Shown piece after piece: positions 7,725 to 16,547 of a stretch of 64,000 nt of DNA; position 1 is the first letter of the stretch; each line of letters starts with the position of its first letter. Origin of the DNA: JACRPH01 sp041665465 (lineage in GTDB: Archaea > Nanobdellota > Nanobdellia > Woesearchaeales > GW2011-AR9); NCBI GenBank assembly GCA_041665465.1, contig JBAYIU010000001.1, forward strand, positions 1,426,001 through 1,490,000, read 5' to 3'. The notes below the pieces were generated by a model, which saw only the letters and a program-made list of their open reading frames with translations, ran no database searches and had not been told where the DNA came from. The translations under genes were made by a program, and so were the position numbers.

Positions 7725-7826
7725 GCACCGATGATATAACGGTTAGTATTACAGCCTTCCAAGCTGTCTATCGGGGTTCGAATGCAAGCAAGTCTAATTT
7801 GCTGCGAGAAAGTCCCCGTCGGTGCA
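7725..7826 (+). tRNA. tRNA-Gly (anticodon TCC) with an intron in the T-loop
   Basis: The acceptor stem GCACCGA pairs with TCGGTGC (7819-7825), followed by discriminator A. The D-arm has a 3-bp stem (ATA/TAT). The anticodon stem ACAGC/GCTGT encloses the loop CTTCCAA, giving anticodon TCC (7757-7759). The T-stem is CGGGG (7772-7776) and CCCCG (7814-7818). Between them are 37 nt instead of 7: TTCGA followed by an extra 30 nt that contains its own stem (GCAAG/TTTGC region). Removing 30 nt gives a normal 72-nt tRNA. The exact splice sites can be shifted by up to two bases. A TATA box (TTTAAATTTA, 7705-7714) lies upstream. Confidence 0.9.
7782..7812 (+). other. Probable tRNA intron, about 30 nt, at position 59/60
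   Basis: This is the extra sequence inside the T-loop of the tRNA-Gly above. The mature loop would read TTCGAAT or a close variant. Three splice registers, each removing 30 nt within 7782-7813, give a 7-nt loop. Archaeal tRNA introns at non-canonical places such as 59/60 are known and are cut by the splicing endonuclease at bulge-helix-bulge-like motifs. I can see an internal stem (GCA and GCAA pairing with TTGC and TGC) but not a textbook motif. Confidence 0.65.
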
Positions 7827-7913
7827 GTTCTTTTTCCTTAATTTGTTTAATTCAGCATGTAGTTACTTCATTCTAATAATATTTATATAGCTCTTTCCCG
7901 CCCAGAGCTTAAA

Positions 7914-8933
7914 ATGGCAACTTTATATGGAATCCTATATGCTGGCAACCAGCTGAGATATATGGATCTCACTGAAACAAAAGATACCTTCATGGTTAAC
8001 AATCCCTTTTTAGGAAAATCAGGTATTCGTGGAATTGAGAGCCTTACTTTATTCAACGATGACGTGGTTTTCTCTGGAAGGACTTATGATGTTCGAGGAG
8101 GTTATGATACTGGCGAATATATCTTCCATCTCTTTTCTGATGCTAAGCCGGTAATTCGCCGATCTTCTTCTTTCGACTTTGCCGTTCACAACGGAAAACT
8201 GATTGATGCCGGTTTTGAGCATTTAAGTTTAGCAGATAGAGATCCAAATCGTAGTGCCCTTCCCTTTTTGATCTCCGAGGAAGAGATGAGAAGTGCAGGA
8301 TTAAGTGGTTTCATAGGGTTAGGGGTTGATGCAGAAGAAAGGTTGTATGCTTGGGCTTGGAAAGAAGGAAGAAATCCCAATACTCGCAGTCCGGAAACAG
8401 TAGCTACGGTTCTAGTAAATCTAGATTGCTGTAATAATTATTATAATGTTGGCAAAACAGTTCTTACTTACAATAAAAGAGGTGGAGATTGTACTCGTGG
8501 AATTCTTCTTCCCGGAGGAGAACTTAGAGGAGAGGATGGTCAGGATTATCCCTTCTCGGCTCTAAGCACTTCTTTTGGAGATTACTTAGACCTAAACGGA
8601 AAAAAAGTTGAAGGTTCTGAAGCAGGTAAATCTAATTGGTGGCGAGATGTTAGAACTATTTCTCTGGAAGGAAGTCAACTAGAAGTATTATGTTCAGATT
8701 ATGTTGGAAGAGTTTTTACTGCCCTGAATATCGACCTTTCTAGTCCAAAAGTTGTTGAACGTCGTTCTATCGGATCGATTCGGAAAGAAATGGATCACAC
8801 TATTAATAGAGCTCTACCCATTACTGATGAAAAATGGCATACTCAGTTAATGGAAAGAGGCCGGCAGATGAGAAGTAGGGGTATAAAAGAATTTGTCCCT
8901 AACATTCCCTCTGGTGGTAGGGGGTGTTGTTAG
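7914..8933 (+). CDS. Uncharacterised protein, possibly beta-rich
   Basis: A 339-residue protein with no recognised motif. Repeated short stretches that alternate hydrophobic strands and Gly/Asp turns (LFNDDVVFSG, HNGKLIDAG, GVDAEERLYAWAW, LEGSQLEVLCSDYVGRVF) suggest a beta-propeller-like fold. This is inference from pattern only. The C-terminus is GGRGCC, with two terminal cysteines, an unusual ending that could be a metal or lipid attachment point. A TATA box (TTTATATAG, 7882-7890) 24 nt upstream indicates a leaderless transcript. Confidence 0.6.
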   Translation: MATLYGILYAGNQLRYMDLTETKDTFMVNNPFLGKSGIRGIESLTLFNDDVVFSGRTYDVRGGYDTGEYIFHLFSDAKPVIRRSSSFDFAVHNGKLIDAGFEHLSLADRDPNRSALPFLISEEEMRSAGLSGFIGLGVDAEERLYAWAWKEGRNPNTRSPETVATVLVNLDCCNNYYNVGKTVLTYNKRGGDCTRGILLPGGELRGEDGQDYPFSALSTSFGDYLDLNGKKVEGSEAGKSNWWRDVRTISLEGSQLEVLCSDYVGRVFTALNIDLSSPKVVERRSIGSIRKEMDHTINRALPITDEKWHTQLMERGRQMRSRGIKEFVPNIPSGGRGCC

Positions 8934-8946
8934 AATTATATTTTTT

Positions 8947-9870
8947 CTAACTTCTCCATTCTACTTCCAACTCTTCAAAATGACCTAAATGATGAGCTTT
9001 AAGGAAAGCGTCTATTACTAATCTAATCTTATCTTCTTTATATTTGGGTCTTAACTTACGAACGATTAAATATAATGTTCTTTGATCTTCTATCATAGTA
9101 TCCATCTTTAATGCGGCATCTCCAATATCCTCATCTTCGGTTAAACTGGCTTTGGCTCTTTCTATCAAAGCCAGAAAGATGTCCTCTCCCAAATCTCGAT
9201 ATCTTCCTGATTTTCCATAAGCCATCTTGGCTACCATTGCCTTAACAAAGAGGTCTTCTTCAGTTTCTATCTCCTCTTCCAACTCTTGTTCTAGTAATAC
9301 TGAACGAGCTAGTTTCACAATTGCAGCATGTTCAGAAATACTCCCTTGGGAATAGCTCTCTGCCCTAAACGCTTTATACAAAGCTGCTTCGTTGAAGAAG
9401 ATTAAACGAAACAATCTTTCTAATAATTCTTTAGAAGGCTTTCTTAAAACTAATTTAATCAAATGGTGTTCTAAAATTAAAGTATCATGGATCTCTTTAA
9501 AGATGATTAAAAGAGCTGCTTGTTTTTTCTTTTCTTGAACTAATTCTCTGGCTATACTTCCAATATTCAGATCATTCCTTAATTTATCTAAATCTCTAAG
9601 AAGAATTTCTTCTTCTTTCTCTTCTTCCTCTAATGTGATTAATTCTGGAGGGATTAACGCTTCTATCTGTTGTAATACTCTGCGTGTTTCATCAAAGTTG
9701 ATTAGCGCTTGCTCGATATATTGTCCAAATCTGAAATGCTTGGCTAAGGCTTCTCTTTGCGGAAAATTGTTCAAATGAGCATCCCATAGAACTAATCTCT
9801 TTTCCTCGTCTAGTTCTAATCTCTTAGCAGCTTTCTTATTATCTCCAAAAAGATGATTAAGTAAACCCAT
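8947..9870 (-). CDS. Uncharacterised helical acidic protein
   Basis: A 307-residue, almost fully helical protein with no recognised motif. A very acidic patch (LEEEEKEEEILLRDLDKL, about 79-96) suggests coiled coil, and a second is near 195-205 (LEQELEEEIETEEDLF). There is no membrane segment. It is convergent with the orphan at 7914 (13 nt between stops) and divergent from the ABC transporter at 9967. The function is unknown. Confidence 0.6.
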   Translation of the reverse strand: MGLLNHLFGDNKKAAKRLELDEEKRLVLWDAHLNNFPQREALAKHFRFGQYIEQALINFDETRRVLQQIEALIPPELITLEEEEKEEEILLRDLDKLRNDLNIGSIARELVQEKKKQAALLIIFKEIHDTLILEHHLIKLVLRKPSKELLERLFRLIFFNEAALYKAFRAESYSQGSISEHAAIVKLARSVLLEQELEEEIETEEDLFVKAMVAKMAYGKSGRYRDLGEDIFLALIERAKASLTEDEDIGDAALKMDTMIEDQRTLYLIVRKLRPKYKEDKIRLVIDAFLKAHHLGHFEELEVEWRS

Positions 9871-9966
9871 AATATTTAGAAAATGAGGATATTAATAAAT
9901 GATTTGTTTGTTAAACTAAAGCTCTCCTCCGCAAATAATATAAACCCTTAAATTCCCATTTTATCT

Positions 9967-10953
9967 ATGGATATCATTAAAATTACTAACTTAACTAAGA
10001 AATTTGGCGAGTTTACTGCTGTAAATAGCATCAATTTTGAAGTAAAGCAAGGTGAAATATTTGGTTTTCTCGGGCCGAACGGTGCTGGAAAAACCACTAC
10101 TATTTCTATGCTAGCTACAATCCTTAAGGCCACTTCTGGTGAAGCTACAGTTAATGGTTATGATATCACTACTCAGCAAGACGAAGTAAGGACTTCTATT
10201 GGTATTGTGTTCCAAGATCAGAGTTTAGATGAAGAACTTACTGCTTATGAAAATATGGACTTTCATGGCAGATTATATCATGTTCCTAAAGAAGTGCGTA
10301 AAGATAAGATCCTCAAATTGTTAAGATTGGTAGAATTAGAAGATAGAAAGAATGATTTGGTAAAGACTTTTTCTGGTGGAATGCGTCGACGTTTAGAAAT
10401 TGCTCGAGGATTATTACATGAACCAAAAGTATTGTTCTTAGATGAGCCTACTTTAGGATTAGATCCGCAAACCCGTAATCATTTATGGGATTATATTCGA
10501 AAACTTAACCAAGAACAACACATTACTATTATTTTAACTACTCATTACATGGAAGAAGCAGATCGATTATGTAATACTATTGCTATCATCGATCAAGGAA
10601 AGATTGTTACTTCTGGAACGCCTTCTTTTTTAAAAGATGCAATTGGTGGAGATATCATCACTTTAGAATCCTCAGACAATCAAAAATTATTATCTTCTTT
10701 GGTTAAGTTTAAGTGGGTAAATAAAGCCCAGACTCATAATGGTTCTTTGACCATAAATTTAAAACAGTCGGAGAAACATGTGGTAGATATTGTTAGCTTA
10801 GCAAACAAAGAGAAGATAAATATCAGTACTCTCACCGTTCACAAACCCACTTTAGAAGATGTGTTCTTACACTTTACTGGAAAAACCATTAGAGAAGAAG
10901 AAGCAGGACCTAAAGATGCGATGCGTATGCAGCATAAGATGTGGAGGCGTTAA
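9967..10953 (+). CDS. ABC transporter ATP-binding protein (ABC-2/DrrA type)
   Basis: A 328-residue ATPase: Walker A GPNGAGKTT (36-44), Q-loop VFQDQSLDE (81-89), signature FSGGMRRRLE (135-144), Walker B VLFLDEPT (155-162) and switch His in LTTHYMEEA. The C-terminal extension with VTSGTPSFL and HKPTLEDVFLHFTGK is typical of the daunorubicin-resistance (DrrA) and NodI-like export subfamily. It pairs with the ABC-2 permease starting 1 nt after its stop. The exported substrate is unknown. A TATA box about 20-28 nt upstream (AATATAAAC) suggests a leaderless mRNA. Confidence 0.9.
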   Translation: MDIIKITNLTKKFGEFTAVNSINFEVKQGEIFGFLGPNGAGKTTTISMLATILKATSGEATVNGYDITTQQDEVRTSIGIVFQDQSLDEELTAYENMDFHGRLYHVPKEVRKDKILKLLRLVELEDRKNDLVKTFSGGMRRRLEIARGLLHEPKVLFLDEPTLGLDPQTRNHLWDYIRKLNQEQHITIILTTHYMEEADRLCNTIAIIDQGKIVTSGTPSFLKDAIGGDIITLESSDNQKLLSSLVKFKWVNKAQTHNGSLTINLKQSEKHVVDIVSLANKEKINISTLTVHKPTLEDVFLHFTGKTIREEEAGPKDAMRMQHKMWRR

Positions 10954-10954
10954 G

Positions 10955-11707
10955 ATGATGGAAGCGACTTACACTATCTGGCTGCGTAACATGAAACGAT
11001 ATCTTCGTTCTAAAAGCAGAATTATTGGAAGTTTAGGTATGCCCTTGTTCTTCTTGTTAATATTGGGGTTTGGATTGAACTCAATCGTTAGTGTTCCGGG
11101 AACTGGGAAAGGATATGTGGGATTTATTGTTCCAGGAATTGTAGCTATGAGCGTTCTGTTCACTTCCGTTTTCTCAGGAATACAAATCATCTGGGATAAA
11201 CAGTTTGGTTTTCTCAAAGAAACTCTGGTTGCACCTGTATCTCGGTTAGAGATTATGCTTGGTCAGACTCTAGGTGGGGCTTCGACTTCATTCATTCAAG
11301 GAGCGGTTATCTTATTGGTATCTTTAGTTTTAGGAATAATTTCAGTTAAATGGTGGGGTTTCCTGATTGCTTTTGGATTTATGTTGTTGATTGGAATCGC
11401 TTTTACTGCTTTAGGTATTGCTATCGCTTCTAAGATGGAAGATATGCACGGCTTTCAGTTAATCATGAACTTTCTGATTTTTCCAATCTTCGGCCTATCT
11501 GGGGCAATATTTCCAATCAGCAGTCTTCCTTCTTGGTTGAAGTATATTACTTACATTGACCCATTAACTTATGGTGTAGAAGGGATTAGGTATGGGTTAT
11601 TAGGAGTATCGCAAATATCGCCCTTATTATGTTTTGGAATATTGGGTGGATTTACTCTCCTTATGGTTGGTTTGGGGGCGTATCTGTTTAGAAAGATTCA
11701 AGTTTGA
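10955..11707 (+). CDS. ABC-2 type transporter permease
   Basis: A 250-residue membrane protein with six predicted transmembrane segments. Family hallmarks include an N-terminal LRNMKRYLRSK before TM1, GKGYVGFIVPGIVAMSVL, the motif KETLVAPVSRLEIMLGQ, and FPIFGLSGAIFPISSLP near the C-terminus. I chose the ATG at 10955 because GGAGG at 10943-10947 is 7 nt upstream, inside the ATPase gene. An earlier in-frame ATG at 10859 would overlap the ATPase gene heavily. It forms the export channel with the ATPase at 9967. Confidence 0.9.
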   Translation: MMEATYTIWLRNMKRYLRSKSRIIGSLGMPLFFLLILGFGLNSIVSVPGTGKGYVGFIVPGIVAMSVLFTSVFSGIQIIWDKQFGFLKETLVAPVSRLEIMLGQTLGGASTSFIQGAVILLVSLVLGIISVKWWGFLIAFGFMLLIGIAFTALGIAIASKMEDMHGFQLIMNFLIFPIFGLSGAIFPISSLPSWLKYITYIDPLTYGVEGIRYGLLGVSQISPLLCFGILGGFTLLMVGLGAYLFRKIQV

Positions 11708-11770
11708 ATATTCTAACTTTCCTAAATATTTATATATCCATTAATTCTTCTCTGTTCAAGTGATAGATAC

Positions 11771-12052
11771 ATGAAGATAACCATAGATACTAAGGAAGAC
11801 TCTCCCGAAGAGATTCGTAAAGCTATTACCTTTCTTCATAGTTTGAGTAATTCTGGCGGAGGAGCGTACATTCCCGAAGCTAATACTCCTGCTGCAGACA
11901 CAACTAATCTGATGAGTATGTTTGGAGATGCTCCTAGCACTCCTGCTGCAAGTGAGACCGCTCCTAATTTTGGATCTTTCTTGAATTTAGTTGATCAGAA
12001 GAAAGAAGCTTCTAAAAGATATCTGGACGAACCAAAGTTAGAATTCTATTAA
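11771..12052 (+). CDS. Small conserved archaeal-type protein of unknown function
   Basis: A 93-residue protein. The N-terminus (MKITIDTKEDSPEEIRKAI) is a strand followed by a helix, a pattern seen in many small archaeal hypothetical proteins. The middle is Ala/Pro/Thr-rich and likely disordered, and the C-terminus is a short charged motif (KRYLDEPKLEFY). Such a folded head, flexible linker and short terminal motif often mediates protein contacts, but no partner can be named. A TATA box (TTTATATATCC, around 11729-11739) lies upstream. Confidence 0.6.
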   Translation: MKITIDTKEDSPEEIRKAITFLHSLSNSGGGAYIPEANTPAADTTNLMSMFGDAPSTPAASETAPNFGSFLNLVDQKKEASKRYLDEPKLEFY

Positions 12053-12068
12053 TACTTCCCTTCTTCTC

Positions 12069-13313
12069 TTACAACAGAAATATCAACGCTAGTCCCAACG
12101 CAAATAATATCACGTAGAACCAAATAATAATCTTAGCAAATTGTTTCCCGCCAAAGAAGTATGCTATCCCTCCTTTGGTACAAATGTTAGTCAATACTGC
12201 TAAAATTATCCCTTGAGCAGCGATATCACCACTTAGGGTGGTTTTAGCTAGTTCTGAAAGAGAAATAACTATTGCATCGACATCGGCAAATCCGGAGATG
12301 ATACTTACTACATACACTCCTTTATTTGAGAAGAAAACATTAGCCAGTTTTGCTAAAGCTAACATTACTGCAAATACGGCTCCAAACTTTAAAGCCGGAG
12401 TAAGAGTAAAAGGAGAATGCAGTTCTACTTTACTTTCAATATTCTGGGTTTTCCGCCATAAGAAATATGAGAACAAGGCTGTTAGCAATATTAATATGGT
12501 CAACGGAAGAAGAACTTTAGAAGAAAGTGGCTGGTTGACCACGAAGACCAATACAAACACCCTTATCATCATCACTCCATTGGCTAGGATTACTCCTAGG
12601 GCTAGGGCTCGATAAATCTTAAGCTCACGTTTACTTCGTTGAGAGAAACTCATCGTTAAAGCGGTACTGCTAGCTAATCCTCCTAATAATCCGGCTAGAG
12701 CAATCCCTTTGTCTCCTAACCATTTCAAGGCAACATAACCAACAAAGCTTATTCCAGATACTAATACTACCATTAGCCAGATGATGTAAGGGTTAAATAT
12801 CTCATACGGTCCGTAACCTTGATTGGGAAGAAGAGGAAGAATAACAAAAGCAATCACTGCAAATTTAAGAGTGTCAGCCATTTCTTCAGTACTTATCTTC
12901 TGAGCAAAACGATGTAATACTGAACGTGCGTAAAGAATGATGGTGATTACTATGGCTAGGATTACTGCTAAAGTAATCTCATTATTGTAACAAAGCATAC
13001 CAATAAAGAAAGCCAAAAATCCGGCTACTTCTGAGGTGGCTCCAACGTATTGTTTAGAATGGCCTGAGAAGGTAAAGTAGGCCACGATGATTAAAATTCC
13101 CATCAAAGCTATACTTATAAATAATACCCATTCAGAAATAGTTTGTCCAAGGTAAGTGGCTAGAGCTCCGAACAAGGCAATTAAAGGAAAAGTACGAATC
13201 CCTGCAAAAGAATGACCTCGGTTTTTATACGTTGCATATTCTCGTTCTAACCCTATTAGTGCACCTAGAGCTAGAGCCGCTAAGAATCTTTCTAATATGC
13301 TTAGTTCAAACAT
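12069..13313 (-). CDS. MgtC/SapB-DUF4010 membrane protein
   Basis: A 414-residue membrane protein with about twelve hydrophobic segments. The N-terminal MgtC/SapB signature is GALIGLEREYATYKNR followed by GIRTFPLIALFGAL, and the C-terminal half matches DUF4010 (GLLGGLASSTALTMSFSQRS and ISGFADVDAIVISLSELA). Proteins of this fused family are widespread in archaea and bacteria. MgtC relatives are linked to magnesium homeostasis and ATPase regulation, but transport by this family is not proven. It is a single gene, convergent with the small protein at 11771. Confidence 0.85.
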   Translation of the reverse strand: MFELSILERFLAALALGALIGLEREYATYKNRGHSFAGIRTFPLIALFGALATYLGQTISEWVLFISIALMGILIIVAYFTFSGHSKQYVGATSEVAGFLAFFIGMLCYNNEITLAVILAIVITIILYARSVLHRFAQKISTEEMADTLKFAVIAFVILPLLPNQGYGPYEIFNPYIIWLMVVLVSGISFVGYVALKWLGDKGIALAGLLGGLASSTALTMSFSQRSKRELKIYRALALGVILANGVMMIRVFVLVFVVNQPLSSKVLLPLTILILLTALFSYFLWRKTQNIESKVELHSPFTLTPALKFGAVFAVMLALAKLANVFFSNKGVYVVSIISGFADVDAIVISLSELAKTTLSGDIAAQGIILAVLTNICTKGGIAYFFGGKQFAKIIIWFYVILFALGLALIFLL

Positions 13314-13366
13314 CTATTGCACCAATAGTAAGAAGAATGTTTCGCTTTATATAGTTTACTGAGGTG

Positions 13367-14842
13367 TTAACTCTTCACTTCAGGCGTAACTTCCTTCTCA
13401 GCATTTTTCTTCGCTCTTTCTGCTCTTCGTAGATCTCTTTCTTGCTTCTTTATCTCGTTAGCTTGTTTCTTAGCTTCTTTAGCTGCTTCTTTTTCTTCTT
13501 CTTCTTTATTATGAAGATGGTCTTTCCATCGAAGTAAGGTGTAATTAACCGGGTTTTTGATATGGGCACATAAGCTGTCTGGCTTACACACTCCAAACGA
13601 TTTATAGTAACCTTCATTGTTACAGTTAGGTGGAAGTTTCTCTCCCGGTTTGAAATAACGTAACTGTGATTCGATATAATTGTCCCTAAGAGGATTAGCT
13701 TTATTTTTGTCATGGTTCCATTCTAACAAAAATCCTTCTAATTCTTTTTTGCTCCATCCAATCTTGCCTAAGAAATTACTCCAACAGAATACTGCCCGTT
13801 TCTTTCCATCTTCCATTCCGTTCAATAACCCTTTCATACAGGGAGGAAAGAAATCCTCTCTAATCGGAGAAGTAACCATCGTTTCTTCGTTCTTATTTTG
13901 GTTCTCAATCTTGATTCTATCTCGAACTTCTTTTTCTACTACTGTTTTAGTTTGGAAGTCTAATGCTGAGGTAAGCAAGTTTCTGGCACTTGGTCCAGAA
14001 ACGTTTCGGTCCATAAACTTAAACATAGGGGTAAGAATCTTGTCCGGATCAGCCATAGATCGCTCAAATTCCATCACTCGTTCTGGATCGATGGGCAAAC
14101 TAACTAATCCCGATTTCTCATGCAAAGAATAAGGCATACGATACAAATGACGTGGGGCGATCAGGATAGTATCAATCTCTAAGAACTTATCCACGTTTAG
14201 TTTAGCAACCTTATCACCATACTGGTTCTTTTCATAACCCGTTATATCTTCCGGTGGCAGTTCTACTTTATCTTTGATCTTACTGAAATCGTTGTTTTCA
14301 AAAGCAAGAATTCTTTTTCCTAACTCTTCTTTGATGTTCTCTTTGATATAAGCAGCAATCTTTCTGGCTGCTTCCGGAAAGAGAGTTTTAATCTGGATAG
14401 ATCCTACTTGGCTGGGAAATGCTTCAAAAGGTACTCCAATATGAAAACCTTTATTGCCCGAAAATTTTATGGAATAATCTTTTACTTCACATCTCTTAAG
14501 AAATTTGATAATCAAATCCGCACTAATCTTGCTGTAATCGATAAATTTACAATCTATATCTAGTACTAAGTCCCATCCTCGGCGAAGTTCTTCCATCTCT
14601 TTCTTATTTGAAGTGCTGCTTAAACTTAAGGGATTATCCCATATTTCTTCGCTACAGTGAAACGAAGTTACTCCTTTAAGAGCTAATTCTAAAATCTCTT
14701 TAGGATATGTCAAGATATCTGGGCGTTTACCAAAGCTTTCTCCATATCTGACACTGAATTCTTTATTCTGAGCATGTTCTACTATCTCTTGCTGAATGTC
14801 CTTTCTTTTGTAGAAGCGTAGGCATGTGCCTTTGTCTATCAT
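13367..14842 (-). CDS. priS: DNA primase, PriS catalytic domain fused to PriL iron-sulfur domain
   Basis: A 491-residue single-chain primase. The PriS part has the catalytic acid pair LDID (Asp95, Asp97), the nucleotide-binding SGNKGFH (128-134), and EIDTILIAPRHLYRMPYSLHEKSG, with Asp224, Arg231 and His232. A linker of about 300-330 follows. Residues 333-440 then match the C-terminal domain of PriL: PPCMKGLL, then NC, GVC and LC, giving four cysteines (335, 407, 419, 425) for a 4Fe-4S cluster, and KNPVNYTLLR. A Lys/Glu-rich coil ends the protein. Heterodimeric primases carry these on two chains, so this enzyme should start RNA primers alone. No separate priL is in the window. Confidence 0.85.
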   Translation of the reverse strand: MIDKGTCLRFYKRKDIQQEIVEHAQNKEFSVRYGESFGKRPDILTYPKEILELALKGVTSFHCSEEIWDNPLSLSSTSNKKEMEELRRGWDLVLDIDCKFIDYSKISADLIIKFLKRCEVKDYSIKFSGNKGFHIGVPFEAFPSQVGSIQIKTLFPEAARKIAAYIKENIKEELGKRILAFENNDFSKIKDKVELPPEDITGYEKNQYGDKVAKLNVDKFLEIDTILIAPRHLYRMPYSLHEKSGLVSLPIDPERVMEFERSMADPDKILTPMFKFMDRNVSGPSARNLLTSALDFQTKTVVEKEVRDRIKIENQNKNEETMVTSPIREDFFPPCMKGLLNGMEDGKKRAVFCWSNFLGKIGWSKKELEGFLLEWNHDKNKANPLRDNYIESQLRYFKPGEKLPPNCNNEGYYKSFGVCKPDSLCAHIKNPVNYTLLRWKDHLHNKEEEEKEAAKEAKKQANEIKKQERDLRRAERAKKNAEKEVTPEVKS

Positions 14843-14899
14843 TAAAATTCAATTTAAATTAGAAGTATAAAATACTTTCTTTAGTAGAATAGATAATAC

Positions 14900-15169
14900 T
14901 TACAATCCACTTGCTTCTTTCTGGAACTCTTTAGCTTTCTTCTTCAGATTAGTTAAAGCTTCCTTTAAGGATTTTCTGGGCTCAATTCCTTTAGTTTCTA
15001 ACAGGAAATGAGGTACTCCCGTTAAAGGATGGTCAATCTTATAAGTGGCAGTGTCTACACCTTTAACTTGCTGTAATTCATGCTTTAGAGCGTTACAGAA
15101 GGTGTGCGTTTCTCCTTTCAGCTCAAAAATGAGCTTAGTCTTAGATTCTTCAATGACTTTGAATTCCAT
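14900..15169 (-). CDS. rpo11: DNA-directed RNA polymerase subunit L (Rpo11)
   Basis: An 89-residue protein matching archaeal RpoL/Rpo11 (eukaryotic RPB11 and AC19): strand-rich N-terminus MEFKVIEESKTKLIFELKG, then the conserved HTFCNALKHEL helix and the HPLTGVPHFLLETKG segment with a C-terminal long helix. It dimerises with Rpo3 to form the alpha-like platform of the polymerase. I chose the ATG at 15169 because a TATA box (TTTATAAAT, 15192-15200) is 25 nt upstream. The ATG at 15193 would lie inside that TATA box. Confidence 0.9.
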   Translation of the reverse strand: MEFKVIEESKTKLIFELKGETHTFCNALKHELQQVKGVDTATYKIDHPLTGVPHFLLETKGIEPRKSLKEALTNLKKKAKEFQKEASGL

Positions 15170-15268
15170 AGTGGAGAAAATTAAGGACTTCATTTATAAA
15201 CGTTTCGATGGTATTTTTACTACAGCACAGAGAAAGTATTTAAATCTCGGGGTATTCCTTAATAACTA

Positions 15269-16462
15269 ATGCCCATTCTTAGGAAAGATACTCCCGAACA
15301 TCAGATTTACAAAGTCTTAGAACATTGGCAGCCAACTGATGAAATTATGATGGTTAAAGAGCTAACTAACCCTAAGAAAAAATTATCTATCCTCTTTGCT
15401 TATCTCTATGATCTGGTTAAGAAAGAGTATAAATCCTTTCCCACTCGTAAAAATGGAAAAAATCCTTTTGTTCATCCTCTTAACATAGTATGGGATCTAA
15501 GGAAAGCCAAAGTTAAAAATGAAGTAACGATTTGTGCAGCGTTAATCCATGACTTAATTGAGGAGAAGGTAGATCTTTATAAAAGACTGAAACATCTTTC
15601 TGAAACACCGGATGGAGTAAAAAAGTTAGATAAGTATGAGGATAAGTTGTGGGTAAAATTTGAGAAAGATCTTAAAGAATTCAGTGAAGATGCTCAGTAT
15701 CATTCTTCTGTTAAACAGATTTTAGAGGTAGTTTTTCTTTTAACTCGACACAAAAGACATTTCTATTATCGTTCCATTTCTTCTCTTTTTAATCGAGAGG
15801 ATGACGATACCAAAGAAATGGCCATCCAAGTTAAACTAGCGGACAGGATTCATAATCTTCAATCTTTAGACTGCTTTACTGAAGAGGATAGGATGTACCA
15901 ATGTTTCAAAACTTTATTTATTCTTAATAACACTAAAGCTTATCTTAAGAAAAAATACGGGCAAAATAGTAATCCAGATAAAGCAGTCCATCCTACTGAA
16001 AAATTGTTTAAAAAATGTTGTAAGGCAACGTATGATGCTTTTCTGATGATTGAGAGAATGTCTCTGGCTAAAGGGATTACTCCCATCGAATCGATGCTAC
16101 AATTGGCGTTTATGAAGTATGCTTGGGAAAGATCTGGGCTGGACCAAGTTACTTCTACTAATCTTAAAGAAACTCATCCTATGCGTTTGTATCAGGGAAT
16201 CATTAGGAAATATGATTCTCGATTACACCAAGAATGGAGCCAATTTAAACAGATGAAACGGTTAGAATCAGAATATTGTCAAAAGTTCTTTGCTGATTAC
16301 AATTTTACTTCTGAACAAATAGAGGCTTTGATTAATTATAAAGATGCTTATGCTCTTAAAGAAGTGGTCGCTTTATTGTTGTATGATCCGGATTATGTCG
16401 TGAAAGGATTTGGGTGTGCGGGATTGTGTCGTAGAGGATTTGTGTGTATGAAGAAAAAGTAA
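15269..16462 (+). CDS. RelA/SpoT-like HD hydrolase, hydrolase domain only
   Basis: A 397-residue protein whose N-terminal half follows the HD domain of RSH enzymes: HPLNIVWDL (His69), the HD pair in ALIHDLIEE (His94-Asp95), VVFLLTRHKRH, and VKLADRIHNL (189-197, with Asp192 and Asn196). These form the Mn site that in SpoT and MESH1 removes pyrophosphate from ppGpp. No synthetase motif is seen. The C-terminal half is helical, and the tail contains three cysteines (GCAGLCRRGFVC). Archaea generally lack known ppGpp metabolism, so the substrate is uncertain. Small-alarmone hydrolase or another nucleotide hydrolase are both possible. Confidence 0.75.
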   Translation: MPILRKDTPEHQIYKVLEHWQPTDEIMMVKELTNPKKKLSILFAYLYDLVKKEYKSFPTRKNGKNPFVHPLNIVWDLRKAKVKNEVTICAALIHDLIEEKVDLYKRLKHLSETPDGVKKLDKYEDKLWVKFEKDLKEFSEDAQYHSSVKQILEVVFLLTRHKRHFYYRSISSLFNREDDDTKEMAIQVKLADRIHNLQSLDCFTEEDRMYQCFKTLFILNNTKAYLKKKYGQNSNPDKAVHPTEKLFKKCCKATYDAFLMIERMSLAKGITPIESMLQLAFMKYAWERSGLDQVTSTNLKETHPMRLYQGIIRKYDSRLHQEWSQFKQMKRLESEYCQKFFADYNFTSEQIEALINYKDAYALKEVVALLLYDPDYVVKGFGCAGLCRRGFVCMKKK

Positions 16463-16547
16463 GATTTTTCCAGAGGATTTATAAATCAGCTCTGTTTCTA
16501 ATATAAAATACACAAATATAAGAAACGTAAACCGTTTTAAAATATGG

